Shown here in pieces: positions 1 through 5,432 of a DNA stretch of 6,043 bases. The stretch covers positions 1-6,043 of the forward strand of contig DASWRT010000210.1 in the NCBI GenBank assembly GCA_036403035.1, written 5' to 3'. The notes beneath the pieces are model-generated. The model had not been told where the DNA came from. It saw only the letters and a program-made list of their open reading frames with translations, and did not search any database. A program made the position numbers and the translations under genes. Source of the stretch: DASWRT01 sp036403035 (GTDB lineage: Bacteria; Pseudomonadota; Alphaproteobacteria; ATCC43930; CGMCC-115725). How positions within the stretch are numbered: the stretch's first letter is position 1; every line of letters starts with the position of its first letter.

Positions 1-867
1 GTATCGGTCGGCTTCGTCGTCGGGCTCGATTATTCGAACCCTTACCTGTCGCCGTTCGAGGAGATGCAGCGCTTCAAGACGCACCCGGCGATCCGCCATT
101 TCTTCGAGGGCGGGCGCCGCGTCGCCTATGGGGCGCGGGCGATTTCCGAAGGCGGGCTCCAGGCGCTGCCGAAGCTGACGTTCCCAGGCGGCTGCCTCGT
201 CGGCGACACGGCGGGCTTCCTCAACGTGCCGAAGATCAAGGGCACGCACACCGCGATGAAGTCGGGGATGGTCGCCGCCGAGGCGATGTTCGGGCAGCTC
301 TCGGGCGAGGAGCCGGACGCCGACTACGAGGCGATGCTGCGTGAGACATGGCTGTGGGACGAGCTGTCGCGCGTCCGCAACCTGCGCCCGTCGTTCCGCA
401 TGGGACTGTTCGGCGGACTCGTCTATTCGGCGCTCGACACCTACGTTTTCCGCGGCAAGGCGCCGTGGACGCTCAGGCACCACGCCGACAACGAGACGCT
501 GCGCAACGCGGCCGACGCGAAGCGGATCGAGTATCCGAAGCCGGACGGCAAGCTGACCTTCGACCGGCTCTCCTCGGTGTTCATCTCGAACACCAACCAC
601 GAGGAGAACCAGCCTGCGCACCTCAAGCTCAAGGATCCGGAGCGGGCGATCGCGGTCAATTACAAGCTTTACGCGTCGCCGGAGACGCGGTATTGCCCGG
701 CTGGCGTCTACGAGATACTGACCGACGACGGCGGCGCCAATCCGCGGCTGCAGATCAACGCCCAGAACTGCGTGCACTGCAAGACGTGCGACATCAAGGA
801 TCCGACGCAGAACATAAACTGGGTCGTCCCCGAAGGCGGCGGCGGCCCCAACTACCCGAACATGTGA
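1..867 (+). CDS. Electron transfer flavoprotein-ubiquinone oxidoreductase (ETF-QO), C-terminal 288 residues, 5' end outside window
   Basis: ETF-QO passes electrons from reduced electron transfer flavoprotein to ubiquinone. It links fatty-acid and amino-acid dehydrogenases to the respiratory chain at the inner membrane. The frame is open from base 1 and ends at TGA 865-867. Residue numbers here count from the first codon in the window. The stretch GDTAGFLN (68-75) followed by KIKGTHTAMKSG (78-89) is the conserved FAD/quinone-domain signature. The C-terminal ferredoxin-like part carries Cys232 in RYCPAGVYE and Cys257, Cys260 and Cys263 in NCVHCKTCDIKDP, the four expected ligands of the single 4Fe-4S cluster. 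It ends with the typical NINWVVPEGGGGPNY tail. Family members are about 550 residues, so roughly half the protein lies upstream. All visible key residues are intact and the gene looks functional. In-frame ATGs inside this stretch, such as the one at 64, are internal methionines and not starts. Confidence 0.97.
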   Translation, partial: VSVGFVVGLDYSNPYLSPFEEMQRFKTHPAIRHFFEGGRRVAYGARAISEGGLQALPKLTFPGGCLVGDTAGFLNVPKIKGTHTAMKSGMVAAEAMFGQLSGEEPDADYEAMLRETWLWDELSRVRNLRPSFRMGLFGGLVYSALDTYVFRGKAPWTLRHHADNETLRNAADAKRIEYPKPDGKLTFDRLSSVFISNTNHEENQPAHLKLKDPERAIAVNYKLYASPETRYCPAGVYEILTDDGGANPRLQINAQNCVHCKTCDIKDPTQNINWVVPEGGGGPNYPNM

Positions 868-883
868 CCGGCCGAGGGCGGCA

Positions 884-908
884 GCGATGCCGTCCGCCGC
901 GGCATCGC
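884..908. repeat. Perfect 9-bp inverted repeat (hairpin) after the ETF-QO gene
   Basis: GCGATGCCG (884-892) and CGGCATCGC (900-908) are exact reverse complements separated by 7 bases, starting 17 bases after the ETF-QO stop. In RNA this would be a strong, GC-rich hairpin. No T-run follows, so it is not a classical intrinsic terminator. It could protect the 3' end of the ETF-QO message, attenuate read-through into the TPR gene, or be a regulatory site. It contains an ATG at 887 that is in frame with the TPR gene and would be buried in the stem, which argues against that ATG as the start. Confidence 0.6.
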
Positions 909-928
909 GCGGTGCGGGCACGACGGGG

Positions 929-934
929 TATGAT
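929..934 (+). promoter_or_regulatory. Candidate -10 box (TATGAT) upstream of the TPR gene
   Basis: TATGAT matches the sigma-70 -10 consensus at five of six positions in otherwise very GC-rich DNA. The expected -35 region (about 906-911) is all G and C and does not resemble TTGACA, and there is no extended -10 TG. If used, transcription would begin near 941, leaving roughly 54 bases before the ATG at 995. This is weak evidence for an independent promoter of the TPR-ispE unit. Confidence 0.25.
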
Positions 935-957
935 CGGGAGAGGCGAGGCCCCGGCGC

Positions 958-964
958 AGAGGAG
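958..964 (+). promoter_or_regulatory. Shine-Dalgarno-like AGAGGAG with no start codon at normal spacing
   Basis: AGAGGAG is a good match to the anti-Shine-Dalgarno complement. No ATG, GTG or TTG follows within 5-12 bases. The only in-frame candidate nearby is a CTG at 974, a very rare start, and the preferred ATG (995) is 30 bases away. It may be chance, a standby site, or a sign that the true start of the TPR gene is not the obvious one. Confidence 0.25.
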
Positions 965-994
965 TCCGGCAGTCTGACTAAGCGTATCCCCGGC

Positions 995-2776
995 ATGAAG
1001 CCGCGTTTCACCGCCGTCGCGAGCGGCGCCGTCGTCGTATTCGCAACCCTTCTTTTCGCCTGCGCGGCGTCCGATTCCGCGGGAACGGCGCCGCTTTCCG
1101 ATAGCGACAAGGTGTCCGCTGCCCCGGCCGGGCAGGAGGAGCTGCCGATGGGAACGCTCGGCGCGTATCTCGCCGGCCGGCACGCGCAGTACGGGCGCGA
1201 CTACGGCGCCGCCGCGGAGTTTTACGGACGCGCGCTCACCGGCGATCCTGATGACGTGGAGCTGATGAACCGTACGCTCCTGCTCGAGGTCAGCGAGGGC
1301 CGGATCGGCGAGGCGGTGCGGATCGCGCCGGGGATCGTCGCGATCCAGCCGGAATCGCCGATCGCCGCGCTGGTGCTGCTGCTCGACGACGTGAAGCGCG
1401 GCGACTTCGCGGCGGCCGAAGCGAAGGTGGCGGCGATGCCGCAGGACGGCGTGCACCGCTTCGTCGGGCCGCTGCTGCTCGCCTGGGCGAAGGAAGGGCG
1501 GGGCCAGCCGGTGCCAGCGATCGCCGCATTGCAGCCGCTTGCCGAGATCCGCGGCTTCCAGCCGCTGCGCGACTTCCACGCGGCGCTGATCGCCGACCTC
1601 GCCGGCCGGACGCAGGAGGCCGAGGAGAACTACCTCAAGGTGGTGAACGCGACGCCGCGCGTGAACTGGCGCAGCGTCGAGATGCTCGGCAACCTCTATG
1701 AGCGGACCGGCCGGCCGGAGCAGGCGCGCGCGCTCTACGAGCGGTTCATCAAGGACAACCCCGACAGCGAGTTCGCCGAGCCGGCGCTGGCGCGGGTCGC
1801 CGCCGGCCAGGTGCCGCCGCCGCGGCTCACCAACGCACGCGAAGGCATCGCCGAAGGGCTGTTCGACCTCGCGTCGGTGCTGAACCAGGGCGAGACGAGC
1901 GACCTCGCGCTGCTCTATGGCCGCCTCGCTCTCGACCTGCGCCCGGATTTCCCGCTGGCGCAGCTTCTCGTCGCCGAGATCCTGGAGGCGCAGCAGCGGC
2001 CGGCCGACGCGCTCACTGTGCTGCGGACGATCGACCGCGCCTCGCCGTTCGGCTGGTCGGCGCGTCTCCGCGAGACGGCCGACCTCGACGCCATCGGCAA
2101 GACCGACGAGGCGATCGACGAGTTGAAGTCGATGGCGGCCGACCGGCCGACCCGGCCGCAGCCGCTGTTCGAACTGGGCGATCTCCTGCGCACCAAGTCC
2201 CGCTTCGGCGAGGCGGTCGAAGCCTACGACGCCGCCATCGCGCGGCTTCCGGGCGGCGATGTCGAACCGCGGCAGTGGACGCTGCTCTACAGCCGGGCGA
2301 TCACGCTGGAGCGCTCGGGCCAGTGGGGACGCGCCGAGACCGACCTCAAGCGGGCGCTGGAATTGCAGCCGGAGCAGCCGCTGGTGCTGAACTACCTGGG
2401 GTATTCCTGGATCGACCGGGGCGAGCATCTCGACGAGGCGCTGAAGATGGTCGAGCGCGCCGTGCAGCTCCGGCCGAACGACGGCTACATCGTCGACAGT
2501 CTCGGCTGGGCGCACTACCGGCTCGGCGACTATGGCAAGGCGGCGGAGATCCTGGAGCGGGCGGTCGAGATGAAGCCGCAGGACCCGACGATCAACGACC
2601 ATCTCGGCGACGCCTACTGGCAGAGCGGCCGGCAGGCCGAGGCGAAGGCGCAGTGGCAGCGGGCGCTCCTGTTCAACCCGGAAGCCGGCGAGGTCAAGAC
2701 GATCGAGGCGAAGCTCGACCGCGGCCTGGACAAGCCGACGCCGGCCGGCCCGGCGACGGCGCGCGGCGGCGGCTGA
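995..2776 (+). CDS. TPR-repeat protein, probable outer-membrane lipoprotein, LbcA-like
   Basis: This is a 593-residue tetratricopeptide-repeat protein, probably a periplasm-facing lipoprotein. The ATG at 995 gives a short basic N-terminus, a hydrophobic stretch (about 7-22) and a lipobox-like LFAC with Cys23. Phe at -2 is less usual, and a plain signal peptide or anchor is possible. TPR units are visible at about 53-86, 225-257 and 355-387, then nearly continuously from 388 to 562. The C-terminal block is typical: LNYLGYSWIDRG (465-476), DSLGWAHYRLG (501-511) and NDHLGDAYWQSGR (534-546). It resembles Pseudomonas LbcA (PA4667), an outer-membrane TPR lipoprotein that activates the protease CtpA, which is also encoded close to ispE. 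This resemblance is from memory, not a search. An in-frame ATG at 887 would add 36 residues unlike a signal peptide and lies in a hairpin, so 995 is preferred although no normal Shine-Dalgarno precedes it. ispE follows after 26 bases. Confidence 0.9.
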   Translation: MKPRFTAVASGAVVVFATLLFACAASDSAGTAPLSDSDKVSAAPAGQEELPMGTLGAYLAGRHAQYGRDYGAAAEFYGRALTGDPDDVELMNRTLLLEVSEGRIGEAVRIAPGIVAIQPESPIAALVLLLDDVKRGDFAAAEAKVAAMPQDGVHRFVGPLLLAWAKEGRGQPVPAIAALQPLAEIRGFQPLRDFHAALIADLAGRTQEAEENYLKVVNATPRVNWRSVEMLGNLYERTGRPEQARALYERFIKDNPDSEFAEPALARVAAGQVPPPRLTNAREGIAEGLFDLASVLNQGETSDLALLYGRLALDLRPDFPLAQLLVAEILEAQQRPADALTVLRTIDRASPFGWSARLRETADLDAIGKTDEAIDELKSMAADRPTRPQPLFELGDLLRTKSRFGEAVEAYDAAIARLPGGDVEPRQWTLLYSRAITLERSGQWGRAETDLKRALELQPEQPLVLNYLGYSWIDRGEHLDEALKMVERAVQLRPNDGYIVDSLGWAHYRLGDYGKAAEILERAVEMKPQDPTINDHLGDAYWQSGRQAEAKAQWQRALLFNPEAGEVKTIEAKLDRGLDKPTPAGPATARGGG

Positions 2777-2802
2777 GCGGCGGACGGAACACGCGCACCG
2801 AC

Positions 2803-3726
2803 ATGGACGACCGAGACGGCACGGTGGCCGCGGTGCGCCGCGCGGCGCACGCCAAGATCAACCTGTATCTGCATGTCTGCGGGCGGCGCGACGACGGCTA
2901 CCACCTGCTCGACAGCCTCGTCGCGTTCGCCGACATCGGCGACGTCGTCACCGCGGCGCCGGCCCCGCCGGGGACGCTGGACCTGACGGTGACCGGGCCG
3001 TTCGCTCCGGCGCTGGCGGCGGCGGACGGCGGCGGTGATCCCGCTGGAAATCTCGTGCTGCGCGCGGCGCGCCGGCTCGCGGCGGCGCGCGGGATCGCGG
3101 CGCCGGGAGCGGCGCTGATGCTGGAGAAGAACCTGCCGGTGGCGTCCGGGATCGGCGGCGGGTCGAGCGACGCGGCGGCGGCGCTGCGCGCGCTGGCCGC
3201 GCTGTGGCGGCTCGACGATATCGGCGAGGACGATCTGGCGGAGATCGGCGTCGCGCTCGGCGCCGACGTGCCGGTCTGCCTCGCGGCGCGACCGACCTGG
3301 CTCGGCGGCATCGGCGAGGATCTGCGGCCGGCCCCCGCGCTGCCGCAGGCCGCGATCGTGCTCGTCAATCCGGGCATCCCGCTCGCCACGCCGCCGGTGT
3401 TCAAGGCGCGGACCGGCCCGTTCTCGGCCCCGGCGCGCTTCGCCGGACCGCCGCCGTCCGACGCGGCCTACCTCGCCGCCCAACTCGCCGAGCGCCGCAA
3501 CGACCTGACCGCCGCGGCGGTCGGCCTCGTGCCGGCCATCGCCGACGTGCTCGCGTCGCTGGAGCGCAGCGAGGGGGCGCTGATCGCGCGCATGAGCGGC
3601 AGCGGCGCCACCTGCTTCGCGCTCTATGCCGGCCGCACGGCCGCCGAGGCGGCGGCTGCGCGGCTCCGCGCGGCTCAGCCCGGCTGGTGGGTCGCGGCGG
3701 GGATGCTCGGTACGCGGACTGGTTAA
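2803..3726 (+). CDS. ispE: 4-diphosphocytidyl-2-C-methyl-D-erythritol kinase
   Basis: IspE phosphorylates 4-diphosphocytidyl-2-C-methyl-D-erythritol with ATP in the cytoplasm. This is a middle step of the MEP pathway to IPP and DMAPP. The 307-residue product has the normal family length and GHMP-kinase layout. AHAKINLYLHV contains the catalytic Lys (Lys18). The glycine-rich ATP loop LPVASGIGGGSSDAAAA spans 111-127. GADVPVC holds the catalytic Asp (Asp155), RNDL is at 232-235, and MSGSGATCFAL (264-274) is the third GHMP motif. GIGEDL (169-174) is also typical. The ATG at 2803 follows the TPR stop by 26 bases, with only a distant GGACGG as ribosome binding site. GTG codons at 2824 and 2833 are alternatives that still precede the catalytic Lys. 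The gene ends at TAA 3724-3726, 34 bases from the end of the convergent Sel1-repeat gene, with no clear terminator between them. Confidence 0.96.
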   Translation: MDDRDGTVAAVRRAAHAKINLYLHVCGRRDDGYHLLDSLVAFADIGDVVTAAPAPPGTLDLTVTGPFAPALAAADGGGDPAGNLVLRAARRLAAARGIAAPGAALMLEKNLPVASGIGGGSSDAAAALRALAALWRLDDIGEDDLAEIGVALGADVPVCLAARPTWLGGIGEDLRPAPALPQAAIVLVNPGIPLATPPVFKARTGPFSAPARFAGPPPSDAAYLAAQLAERRNDLTAAAVGLVPAIADVLASLERSEGALIARMSGSGATCFALYAGRTAAEAAAARLRAAQPGWWVAAGMLGTRTG

Positions 3727-3760
3727 GTGTTGCGTCCGCCGGACCGGCAGTTCGCGAGGG

Positions 3761-4819
3761 TCAGTTCGCCGTTGGGGGCGCCGGGAGCACGGTAGCCTTG
3801 AGGCGCGCCACGAGGTCGTTGTCGGCGCGGCCGTCCGGGACGAGGTTGCCGTCCGACTGATAGCTGCGGATCGCCTCGACAGTGCGGTCACCGAGCACGC
3901 CATCGACCCCGCCGGGATCGTAGCCCGCCGCGGCAAGCAGGCGCTGGATCTCCATCACAAGGTCGTGCGCGGGCGCATCCTCAGGAGGTGCAGCGAGCGC
4001 GGCGGCGCGCGCCTGGGCGGCGGCGCGGCGCTCCGGCGTCAGGCGGGCGGCAAGGCGGTCGCGCGTCGCCGCGGCCCCTTCATCGCCGGCCGCCGCAGCC
4101 CGGTCGTACCAGGCATAGGCTTCGATCTCGTCGGTTTCGGCCGAAGCGCCGGTCTTGCCGGCGCCGCCGCCTCGACCGTCGCTCCGCTCCAACAGCAGCG
4201 CTGCCAAGTCCCGCGCTGCAGCGGTGTGGCCGAGCAACGCGGCGCGGCGAAGCCAGCGCGCGCTTTCCGGCGGGTCCGGGGCGAAGCCGGGCCGTCCGCC
4301 GCGATAGAGTCGCGCCAGGGCGTATTGCGCGTCGGCATGCTGCCTGTCGGCGGCGGTCTGGAGCCAGATCAGTGCTTCGGCGATATCGTCTTCGCCCGCG
4401 CCGCTTCCCGTCCCGCCGCTCCCCGACCCGGCCTTCTCTCCCTTCTCGAGATAAAGCAGGCCCAGCCGGTACTGCGCGTCGGCGACGCCGTTGATCGCCG
4501 CTTCGCGGAACCACTGCGCGGCGCGCTCCGGGTCGCGTGGCAGGCCGCCGCGCCCCTCGGCAAACGCCACAGCGAGCGCATGCTGCGCGTCGGGATCACC
4601 GGCCTGCGCCTTGTCGAGCAACGGCGCCAGCAGGGGAGCCGGCGCGAGCGCGATCTCGACGGAGGGCATGCGGGCGCGCTCAGGCGGCGCCGGATGCGCG
4701 GGCGGCTGCGACCCGAAGCTGATTGCGAGCGCACCGAGCAGAACGACGGCGAGCCCCGCCGCAACCGCAACGCGCCAGCGGATCGGGAAAGGAGGATGGT
4801 CGGACAGTACGCCCTGCAC
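3761..4819 (-). CDS. Membrane-anchored Sel1-repeat protein with C-terminal peptidoglycan-binding domain
   Basis: The 352-residue product has a short cytoplasmic N-terminus with Arg14 and Arg16, one transmembrane segment (about 17-35) and a Pro/Ala linker. About four Sel1-type helical repeats follow at roughly 72-109, 110-157, 158-194 and 195-243. A peptidoglycan_binding_1 domain lies at about 285-341 with the characteristic IQRLLAAAGYDPGGVDGVLG pattern (291-310), then DRTVEAIRSYQ. The expected topology is N-terminus inside with the repeats and cell-wall domain in the periplasm. A role in envelope organisation or signalling is likely, but the partner cannot be read from sequence. Repeats 2 and 4 carry Gly/Ser-rich insertions (about 129-142 and 214-228). 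The start is GTG: an in-frame TGA lies six codons upstream and the next Met is residue 51, past the membrane segment. There is no Shine-Dalgarno, and a TATAAT lies 7 bases upstream, suggesting a leaderless message. Confidence 0.92.
   Translation of the reverse strand: MQGVLSDHPPFPIRWRVAVAAGLAVVLLGALAISFGSQPPAHPAPPERARMPSVEIALAPAPLLAPLLDKAQAGDPDAQHALAVAFAEGRGGLPRDPERAAQWFREAAINGVADAQYRLGLLYLEKGEKAGSGSGGTGSGAGEDDIAEALIWLQTAADRQHADAQYALARLYRGGRPGFAPDPPESARWLRRAALLGHTAAARDLAALLLERSDGRGGGAGKTGASAETDEIEAYAWYDRAAAAGDEGAAATRDRLAARLTPERRAAAQARAAALAAPPEDAPAHDLVMEIQRLLAAAGYDPGGVDGVLGDRTVEAIRSYQSDGNLVPDGRADNDLVARLKATVLPAPPTAN
4072..4090. repeat. 19-bp exact direct repeat, copy 1 (copy 2 at 5046-5064)
   Basis: CGGCCCCTTCATCGCCGGC occurs here inside the Sel1-repeat gene and again at 5046-5064 inside the zinc-ribbon gene. 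The copies are read in different frames: Ala-Gly-Asp-Glu-Gly-Ala here, and part of Pro-Ala-Met-Lys-Gly-Pro-Gly in the other. Protein similarity therefore does not explain the identity. Confidence 0.5.
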
Positions 4820-4826
4820 GACGCCG

Positions 4827-4832
4827 ATTATA
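4827..4832 (-). promoter_or_regulatory. Consensus -10 box (TATAAT) of the Sel1-repeat gene
   Basis: Read on the minus strand, 4832-4827 is a perfect TATAAT. Seven bases separate it from the GTG start at 4819, so transcription is expected to begin at or next to that GTG. The best -35 candidate is a TGGAGC with an 18-base spacer (minus strand 4856-4851), a weak match to TTGACA. A perfect TATAAT is rare in DNA this GC-rich, which supports a real promoter. Confidence 0.6.
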
Positions 4833-4860
4833 GCTCAACCGGACCGTTTCGCTCCATCGG

Positions 4861-4887
4861 GCTATATCACTAATAGAGAGAATGCAA
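4861..4887 (-). promoter_or_regulatory. Second, weaker candidate promoter upstream of the Sel1-repeat gene
   Basis: On the minus strand a TTGCAT (4887-4882) is followed 15 bases later by TATAGC (4866-4861) in a locally AT-rich stretch. The spacer is shorter than the optimal 17. If active it would give a leader of roughly 35 bases without an evident ribosome binding site, so it is less convincing than the TATAAT closer to the gene. Confidence 0.2.
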
Positions 4888-4922
4888 CGGATGTCGCTTG
4901 GACCGCCGCGTCAGCGGACAGT

Positions 4923-5126
4923 TCAGGCCGGCACCAGCGGAACCGCTTTGCTCGGCTCCGCCGCCGCGCCGGTCACGTCGCCGTCGGCATCAAAGTCCAG
5001 CGTGGCGGTGAGGGCGGCGCCGCATTCCTCGCAGCACGGCGCCCCCGGCCCCTTCATCGCCGGCAGGGCGACGAGGAGGAGGGTTCGGCAGCAAGGGCAG
5101 CGGATTTCAATCCAGTCGATGGTCAT
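4923..5126 (-). CDS. Small zinc-ribbon protein (67 residues)
   Basis: The product has two CxxC knuckles, Cys10-Pro-Cys-Cys13 and Cys32-Glu-Glu-Cys35 followed by Gly, separated by 18 residues. This is the arrangement of a zinc ribbon able to bind one Zn(II). Extra cysteines at 12 and 31 sit beside the knuckles. The C-terminal half is acidic and alanine-rich (DFDADGD near 44-50) and looks unstructured. It should be cytoplasmic, as no signal or membrane segment is seen. The ATG at 5126 has GGAAG at 5135-5131 four bases upstream. A TTG at 5141 would add five residues and is less likely. The next leftward gene, the Sel1-repeat protein, starts 103 bases after its stop but has its own -10 box. I do not recognise a named family. 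Candidate roles are nucleic-acid binding or a metal-dependent scaffold, but none is shown by the sequence. Confidence 0.75.
   Translation of the reverse strand: MTIDWIEIRCPCCRTLLLVALPAMKGPGAPCCEECGAALTATLDFDADGDVTGAAAEPSKAVPLVPA
5046..5064. repeat. 19-bp exact direct repeat, copy 2 (copy 1 at 4072-4090)
   Basis: This is the second copy of the 19-base sequence, located between the two CxxC knuckles of the zinc-ribbon gene. The flanking bases differ from those of the first copy on both sides. Confidence 0.5.
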
Positions 5127-5173
5127 TTCGCTTCCGGGCAAGGCATTTCCGGGCAGGTCGCGCGAGGAGAACG

Positions 5174-5187
5174 ACCGGCGCGCCGGT
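5174..5187. repeat. 14-bp perfect palindrome upstream of the zinc-ribbon gene
   Basis: ACCGGCGCGCCGGT is its own reverse complement. It lies 47 bases upstream of the zinc-ribbon ATG and 71 bases before the tRNA promoter candidate. As RNA on the plus strand it could form a 5-bp stem with a CGCG loop followed by TTT. As DNA it could be a dimeric operator site. In GC-rich DNA such palindromes also occur by chance. Confidence 0.3.
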
Positions 5188-5244
5188 TTTGTCCGGATGC
5201 CGGAGAATTTTCCCGCCGGCCGCGCGGCACCGCCCAGCGCCCCG

Positions 5245-5273
5245 TTGCGGCATCAGCCCTTTGCCGCTAAGGT
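5245..5273 (+). promoter_or_regulatory. Candidate promoter of tRNA-Gln
   Basis: TTGCGG (5245-5250) and TAAGGT (5268-5273) are separated by exactly 17 bases and lie 12 bases before the first base of the tRNA. Transcription would start near 5280, giving a leader of about five bases. The bases between the -10 box and the start are almost all G and C, as is usual for stable-RNA promoters under stringent control. Each hexamer matches consensus only at about half its positions, so the support comes from spacing and place. Confidence 0.5.
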
Positions 5274-5285
5274 CCGCGCCGCGCT

Positions 5286-5360
5286 TGGGGCGTAGCCAAG
5301 TGGTAAGGCAGCGGATTTTGATTCCGCCATTCCCAGGTTCGAATCCTGGCGCCCCAGCCA
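5286..5360 (+). tRNA. tRNA-Gln (anticodon UUG)
   Basis: A complete 75-base cloverleaf can be folded by eye. The acceptor stem is TGGGGCG (5286-5292) paired with CGCCCCA (5350-5356), with discriminator G5357 and CCA (5358-5360) encoded in the DNA. The anticodon stem GCGGA (5311-5315) pairs with TCCGC (5323-5327) and encloses the loop TTTTGAT, with anticodon TTG at 5318-5320, reading CAA and, by wobble, CAG. The T arm is CCAGG-TTCGAAT-CCTGG. The gene has its own candidate promoter and terminator. Open frames antisense to it are artefacts of the tRNA sequence. Confidence 0.97.
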
Positions 5361-5387
5361 AGCATCCATGCACAATGCCGATGGCTT

Positions 5388-5412
5388 AAGGACCGCCCTG
5401 GCGGGCCTTTTT
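5388..5412 (+). terminator. Intrinsic terminator of the tRNA-Gln gene
   Basis: AAGGACCGCC (5388-5397) pairs with GGCGGGCCTT (5400-5409), with one A-G mismatch and a tight apical loop, and a run of five T (5408-5412) follows. It lies 27 bases after the CCA end, the right place to end the tRNA transcript. This is the clearest Rho-independent terminator in the window. Confidence 0.85.
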
Positions 5413-5432
5413 GCAATAGGCTGAATCGGTAT

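Noticed and set aside
887..994. A 36-residue N-terminal extension of the TPR protein from the ATG at 887
   Set aside because: The ATG lies in the stem of a 9-bp hairpin, the extra residues are hydrophilic, and they would place the signal sequence internally. A GAGGG 8 bases before it keeps this from being fully excluded.
794..2602. A 602-codon open frame on the minus strand, antisense to the TPR gene
   Set aside because: Its sequence is dominated by Arg, Leu, Ala and Gly with no recognisable domain. It mirrors the codon bias of the plus-strand gene, as antisense frames in GC-rich genomes usually do, and the TPR frame has clear repeats.
2614..3936. A 440-codon open frame on the minus strand across ispE
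   Set aside because: Arg-rich and low-complexity, it overlaps the well-conserved ispE completely and part of the Sel1-repeat gene. It is a GC-bias shadow.
3626..4873. A 415-codon plus-strand open frame opposite the Sel1-repeat gene
   Set aside because: It has no domain, while the minus-strand frame has a transmembrane segment, Sel1 repeats and a peptidoglycan-binding domain in the correct order.
4882..5295. A 137-codon plus-strand frame opposite the zinc-ribbon gene
   Set aside because: It runs into the tRNA-Gln gene, has biased composition and no recognisable domain, while the minus strand carries paired CxxC motifs and a Shine-Dalgarno.
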